From CAADGY01 sp900696665 (GTDB lineage: Bacteria > Acidobacteriota > Terriglobia > Bryobacterales > Bryobacteraceae), in NCBI GenBank assembly GCA_035063885.1, contig JAPSFM010000113.1, forward strand, positions 1 to 16,920: 16,920 nucleotides of DNA, given 5' to 3'. The position numbers and the translations under genes are program-made. This document shows, in pieces, positions 14,001 through 16,920 of this stretch (position 1 is the first letter of the stretch; each line of letters opens with the position of its first letter). Below the pieces are notes generated by a model. That model ran no database searches. It was not told where the DNA came from and worked only from the letters and a program-made list of their open reading frames with translations.

Positions 14001-14192
14001 ATTTCGAAGGATTTCCGCATGCCGTACGCCGAGGCGCACCGGCTTCTGTTCCGTGCCGAACTCTTCAACGCGTTCAACACGCCACAGTTTTCGAACCCGG
14101 GGGGCACGCTCGGCACCGGGACCTTCGGCCGTGTGACCGGCACGTCACAGGACAACCGCCAGATCCAACTGGCATTGAAATACATGTTCTGA
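11028..14192 (+). CDS. TonB-dependent receptor, Oar-like, with carboxypeptidase-regulatory-like domain
   Basis: This is a complete 1054-residue outer-membrane protein. I place the start at ATG 11028, after a GGGGA ribosome site, because it yields a signal peptide (hydrophobic to about residue 20, cleavage after IGA before QT). A TTG at 10968 would overlap the previous stop and bury the signal. Residues about 24-108 form a CarboxypepD_reg-type beta-sandwich (GTVSDSAGGRMAGAVV, YLVPGEYTVEVMAAGFQKA). A plug domain follows (about 120-240, LPLNGRSFTQLAALTPG), then a long beta-barrel ending in the aromatic KYMF typical of outer-membrane barrels. The family is abundant in Acidobacteria and is thought to import large or complexed ligands with TonB energy; the ligand is not predictable here. 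The 56-bp gap after the PLP enzyme gene suggests co-transcription. Confidence 0.93.
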   Translation: MSIRGCSLLLYLVGATCIGAQTIDTGILGTVSDSAGGRMAGAVVTITQPQTGLTRTIQTDASGQFEIRYLVPGEYTVEVMAAGFQKARRAGIQLQIGQQARLEFTLQVGDVQQTVEVTGAAPLLQTENATLGEVVSHERIVNLPLNGRSFTQLAALTPGVRVVDPSLYTASTDGSRIIANGARDIWMQVNLDGVTMVNNRSNYVNLYPSIDALQEFRVQSGNYSAEYGGNGGANVNLQLRSGTNQFHGSVFEFLRNDAFDARGYFRPRPLSKDVLKRNQFGAVVSGPILRDRTFFMAGYEAIRSERESPGTNIVMTPAQRGGDFSASTAPVIDPLGGNPFPNNVIPQSRLNPVSVNLINNYMPLPNSAGTVNYNGVLRGTLKTDQGLTRLDHYLSSKDQVFFHYIYSRRDFPNIDLNPNFRYNGTFPNSSLAVQHVHTFSPSLLNEVRFGWNKANVSKLPPRANTDFTIESLGITGLQVGGPSGRPLRPDEQGFPVMNTTGYLGMGDSQASSNLDNSRTYQIVDNVSWIRGRHAVKFGGDIRRLLDDATTNNWPFGNMTFSGDLSGNAAADFMLGYPRTTLTPEGVPISAVRQWRYGMYVQDDWKATSNLTLNLGLRYDLFGQPREINGVTRTLRFDLDASGPILWPELGEVVDVWKNEYNYIAPRFGFAYRLPQRMVLRGGYGIFYSAAQFDNINILQLNPPTGGSLTVINPTRNPVATIQNPVPAQLYPENPIFNVVSVPPDRKRRNAYLQNWNLQIARELSSNDVIEVGWVGSKGTHVDTSLNNFNQPDPGPGPIQARRPYPQYARIRMIAPDTNTIYHSLQARFERRFHTGLSLTSAYTWSHMIDDAAQTINRGGCGCQNPRKRGRAERGNSIQDQRHRMVVAYVWELPFARSLRGIGGVFLGGWSTGGILTLASGFPFNVQQSGDTQNNDALWPRPHLVAGQRAKLDNPDPARWFNTAAFERSVLEYGTAPRNPLVGPGTKTFDASISKDFRMPYAEAHRLLFRAELFNAFNTPQFSNPGGTLGTGTFGRVTGTSQDNRQIQLALKYMF

Positions 14193-14204
14193 GCCAACAG
14201 ATGT

Positions 14205-15770
14205 TCAGCTACCGTGACCATTGTCTCCGGGCGGCTCAGCCGCCTGGAGACCGGCCCACGCCCGTACGGTTTGAAGCGTATCGGTTTCGGTGGCGGATTT
14301 ATCCGGCCGGTACCGCTTCACACGTGCAAAGCGAAGCGCGAGCCCGCTCGGATATCGCGGGCTGATCTGAATTTCGTTGAACGCGATCTCCACCACCAGC
14401 TTGGGCTCGACATATACGGTGTATTCGTCGCGGCCGATTTCAAATTTCAGCAACTCCTGTGTCTGCCAGGACAGCATCGCATCGGTGAGGCCCTTGAAAG
14501 TCTTGCCCAACATGGCGTAGCCGCCTTGCTTCGTGTCCCGCGCGCCCAAGTGCAGATTGCTGAGCCAGCCGCGGCGGCGGCCATGCCCCCACTCAGCCGC
14601 GAGTATAACCAGGTCCAACGTGCGCGCCGGCTTCACCTTGAGCCAGCCTTGCCCGCGCTTACCCGCGGCGTACGGTGCGTTGAGCGCTTTCGCCATGATC
14701 CCCTCGTGCCCGTGTTTCAGGGCGAGGAGCAGGAAGTCGCGGGCCGCGGCGGAATCGGCAGTGGTAATTTGCGGAATGACATTCTCCTGCGGTGCGAGTT
14801 CCCGCATCACGGTGAACCGGCGTGCCTGCGGCTCTTCCGTCATGTCGGTTCCATTGATATGCAGCAGGTCGAACCAGAACGGCTGAAGTGGAAGCTCCGC
14901 CCGCATTCGCCCGACATCCAGTTTGCGCCCGAACCGCCGCATGGTGATCTGAAAAGGCTGGGGGCGGCCGCCAGGTTGAAGACTGAGCACTTCGCCGTCC
15001 AGGATCAAATCCTGGGCGGGCAGCATCCGCACCGCTTCCACCACTTCCGGAACCGCTACCGTCACGTCGTTGAGCCGCCGCGAGAACACCACCACATCGC
15101 TTCCGGACTTGTGGGCCTGAATACGCACGCCATCGAGTTTGAACTCGAGAGCGGCTTCTCCCAAACAGGCGACCGCCTCATCTATGTCTTCGGCGGTCTG
15201 CGCCAGCATCGGCTGTACTGGCCGGAACAGCTCGATGGAAAAACGGGCGAGCCCGGCCTCGCCCGACGACAACACCGCTTGTGCCACTGGCACAACGCCG
15301 CCGGCCACCATAACCGCTCGCCGCACATGCTCCGGCGCGATCCCGGCGGCTTTCGCGACGGCTTCCACCATCAGCGCCTGGAGTGCACCCTGCCGTAGCT
15401 CGCCCATCAGCAACGCGGTCAGGAACCGCTGCTCGGCCTGCGTGGAGCGTGAGAGGAGGGAATGCAGAAGCTGCTGCTTTTGCCGCTCGGCGCCTCGGCC
15501 CGCGACACGTGCGATCTCTTCGAAGATCCGAGCCACCTCAGCGATCTCCAATGAGCTGTCTTCCGCTGGTGGGCTGGCCGCATCGCGGAGCGTTGCATAC
15601 CCGATGCCAATGCGCCCTTGCCGGGTAGTACCCGAGAGAAATGGAATGACGATTTCAGCTTCGTCCGGGGTCAATTGCCTGACCAGCCTTGCCAACAGAT
15701 CGAGTTTCTCCAGGCGTTTCGAAGTCTCCGCCACTTTTCGCGAGGTCTCCACCACCCTGGACAGCAGCAT
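14205..15770 (-). CDS. lig: ATP-dependent DNA ligase
   Basis: A 521-residue ligase that seals nicks using ATP, of the stand-alone LigB/archaeal type. Residues about 1-185 are the helical DNA-binding domain (ALLMGELRQGALQALMVEAV). The nucleotidyltransferase domain follows. Motif I is EFKLDGVRIQ with the AMP-accepting Lys211, motif III is FWFDLLHIN (298-306), motif IV is HEGIMAK (355-361) and motif V is GWLKVKP. The OB-fold C-terminal domain starts at about 395 and includes the motif VI-like region ALRFARVKRYRPDKSATE. There is no primase or nuclease domain, so it is not LigD. It is 12 bp from the convergent receptor gene and divergent from the second receptor. It probably supplements the NAD-dependent LigA in repair. 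Confidence 0.95.
   Translation of the reverse strand: MLLSRVVETSRKVAETSKRLEKLDLLARLVRQLTPDEAEIVIPFLSGTTRQGRIGIGYATLRDAASPPAEDSSLEIAEVARIFEEIARVAGRGAERQKQQLLHSLLSRSTQAEQRFLTALLMGELRQGALQALMVEAVAKAAGIAPEHVRRAVMVAGGVVPVAQAVLSSGEAGLARFSIELFRPVQPMLAQTAEDIDEAVACLGEAALEFKLDGVRIQAHKSGSDVVVFSRRLNDVTVAVPEVVEAVRMLPAQDLILDGEVLSLQPGGRPQPFQITMRRFGRKLDVGRMRAELPLQPFWFDLLHINGTDMTEEPQARRFTVMRELAPQENVIPQITTADSAAARDFLLLALKHGHEGIMAKALNAPYAAGKRGQGWLKVKPARTLDLVILAAEWGHGRRRGWLSNLHLGARDTKQGGYAMLGKTFKGLTDAMLSWQTQELLKFEIGRDEYTVYVEPKLVVEIAFNEIQISPRYPSGLALRFARVKRYRPDKSATETDTLQTVRAWAGLQAAEPPGDNGHGS
14223..14251. terminator. Strong hairpin downstream of receptor gene, inside ligase 3' end
   Basis: GTCTCC (14223-14228) and GGCGGC (14230-14235) pair with GCCGCC (14239-14244) and GGAGAC (14246-14251). 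The one unmatched position is G against T, which is a G-U pair in the plus-strand RNA, so the stem is 13 bp with a 3-nt loop. It starts 31 nt after the receptor stop and lies in the last codons of the ligase gene. No T-tract follows, so it is a possible 3'-end or stability element, not a classical terminator. Confidence 0.35.
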
Positions 15771-15852
15771 GATGCCAGCTTAGTACACGCTTCCAGAAGC
15801 TCGCTTACGCATTGATAGGACCGTGCCGGAACCCAGCCTCGCGCACCGCAAT

Positions 15853-15861
15853 TGATATGAT
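15853..15861 (+). promoter_or_regulatory. Extended -10 promoter of second receptor gene
   Basis: TGATATGAT has the TGN extension and TATGAT, a 5/6 match. Start of transcription near 15868 gives a very short leader that still includes the AAGGAG ribosome site at 15869-15874. No -35 box is obvious. It is similar to the candidate promoter at 9563-9571. Confidence 0.35.
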
Positions 15862-15881
15862 GCTTCGCAAGGAGAAAACTC

Positions 15882-16920
15882 ATGGGCGAGCGGCTGGGAT
15901 TTCTGCTACTGCTTTGCGCGGCCGTGGTGACAGCGCAGACACAGGGAACGATCAGTGGATATGTGCGGGATGCGAGCGGCGCGATCGTGCCCGGTGCGTC
16001 CATCACCGTTACACACGAAGGCACCGGCGCTTCGCGCAACACGTTGAGCGACGCAGCGGGATTCTACCAGGTGCTTGGACTCGTTTCCGGCACCTATACG
16101 ATCGAGGCCGAAGTCTCCGGATTTAAGAAATTTCGCAATGCAGGGGTAGTGCTCCGCGTGGACGAAAACGTCCGGGCCGATATCTCGCTGGACGTCGGAC
16201 AGGTTACGGAAAGCGTCGAGGTGTCGGCGCAGGCGGCACTGGTAGACACGAGATCTTCGCAGACCTCCGCCACCATCGACGACCGGCGGATCGTAGATCT
16301 GCCGTTGCGCGGGCGCAATGTGTTCGCACTGGCCGCCACGCTGCCCGGCGTCCTGAACGTGCGCGCACCGGACAATAGCGACCTGGGCGATACCCGCGCG
16401 GGTCCGACGATGAACGTCAACGGCGGGCGCGCAAACATGAACTACAACCGTTTCAACGGCACTTACTTCAACAATCCGTCTCGAAACACGGGCCTGAACG
16501 CACCCCCGCCGGACGCCGTGCAGGAGTTCAAAATCCAGACCAGTAATTTCGCGGCGGATAGCGGCCGCAACCCCGGCGCAAATATTACAGTGATAAGCCG
16601 CCAGGGCACCAACGAATTCCATGGCGCGGTTTGGGAATTCCACCGCAACGATAACCTGAACGCGCGCAGTTTTTTCCAAACCGCCAAACCGCAATTGATT
16701 CAGAACCAGTTCGGCGCCGCGGCTGGAGGTCCCATCGCGCGCAACCGGATGTTCGTCTTCGGGACCTACGAGGGATTACGAGACCGCAGGCAGGCGGCAA
16801 CTACAACCGCCCTGCCGCCCACCCGTGCCGAAGCGTCCGGCGATTTCTCGCATCTCAATGGCGTGAAGCAGTTGGTGAACCCGGCGGATGGCACGCCTTT
16901 CCCGGGCAATCGCATTCCGG
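15882..16920 (+). CDS. TonB-dependent receptor, Oar-like (N-terminal part; runs off window end)
   Basis: The reading frame stays open from ATG 15882 to the last base, giving 346 complete codons of a protein expected to exceed 1000 residues. An ideal AAGGAG (15869-15874) lies 7 nt before the start. Residues 1-18 are a signal peptide (GFLLLLCAAVVTA, cleavage before QT). Residues about 20-105 are a carboxypeptidase-regulatory-like domain (QGTISGYVRDASGAIVPGAS, FYQVLGLVSGTYTIEAEVSG). The plug region begins at about 115 (LPLRGRNVFALAATLPGV), then the first barrel strands (QGTNEFHGAVWEFHRNDNLN, QNQFGAAAGGPIARNRMFVF). It is the same family as the receptor at 11028 but clearly diverged in the plug. 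Its transcription is divergent from the ligase, with a 111-bp gap. Confidence 0.92.
   Translation, partial: MGERLGFLLLLCAAVVTAQTQGTISGYVRDASGAIVPGASITVTHEGTGASRNTLSDAAGFYQVLGLVSGTYTIEAEVSGFKKFRNAGVVLRVDENVRADISLDVGQVTESVEVSAQAALVDTRSSQTSATIDDRRIVDLPLRGRNVFALAATLPGVLNVRAPDNSDLGDTRAGPTMNVNGGRANMNYNRFNGTYFNNPSRNTGLNAPPPDAVQEFKIQTSNFAADSGRNPGANITVISRQGTNEFHGAVWEFHRNDNLNARSFFQTAKPQLIQNQFGAAAGGPIARNRMFVFGTYEGLRDRRQAATTTALPPTRAEASGDFSHLNGVKQLVNPADGTPFPGNRIP

Noticed and set aside
14214..15398. A 394-codon open frame on the plus strand
   Set aside because: It is antisense to the ATP-dependent DNA ligase, whose motifs I-V are intact on the other strand.

Overview
The window looks like chromosomal DNA from an Acidobacteriota bacterium, most likely of the Solibacter/Bryobacterales type. 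This rests on GC-rich coding DNA, two large Oar-like TonB-dependent receptors with an N-terminal carboxypeptidase-regulatory-like domain, a Tat-exported SelA-like PLP enzyme beside one of them, a remnant of an IS481-like transposase, and a split ATP synthase operon. The assignment comes from gene content and recalled family resemblance, not from a search.

Layout: (1) 1-113 holds the 3' end of an IS481-like element. It stops just short of a tRNA-Pro(GGG) gene (131-208, minus). (2) 236-6174, minus strand, is a tight seven-gene F-type ATP synthase cluster. In transcription order it is b/b', b, delta (atpH), alpha (atpA), gamma (atpG), beta (atpD), epsilon (atpC). The proton-carrying subunits a (atpB) and c (atpE) are not in the window, so they should lie elsewhere. 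(3) 6333-7952, plus, is an L-lactate permease (LctP/LldP family) with palindromic candidate operators around its promoter and start codon. It ends exactly against a convergent gene for a small CoA-binding Rossmann protein (7953-8414, minus). (4) 8575-9249, plus, is an adenylate kinase with a non-ATG start and a zinc-type LID. (5) 9250-9603 has no protein gene but carries an AT-rich dyad and three consecutive hairpins that each have a 6-nt loop. The last is a good rho-independent terminator, so a small RNA or a structured 3' UTR is possible. (6) 9604-14192, plus, is a probable two-gene unit: a Tat-signal SelA-like PLP enzyme followed by a complete Oar-like TonB-dependent receptor. (7) 14205-15770, minus, is a stand-alone ATP-dependent DNA ligase, convergent with the receptor. 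(8) 15882 to the end, plus, is the N-terminal third or so of a second Oar-like receptor that runs off the window.

How the parts fit: the ATP synthase and lactate permease are central energy metabolism. The PLP enzyme and its receptor suggest an envelope function, in which the receptor passes a substrate across the outer membrane and a periplasmic PLP enzyme acts on it; the substrate cannot be read from sequence. I found no CRISPR array, prophage, or recognisable defence or biosynthetic system. The most unusual points are the PLP-enzyme/receptor pair, the three-hairpin intergenic region, and the ATP synthase b subunit with an apparent extra N-terminal signal sequence.
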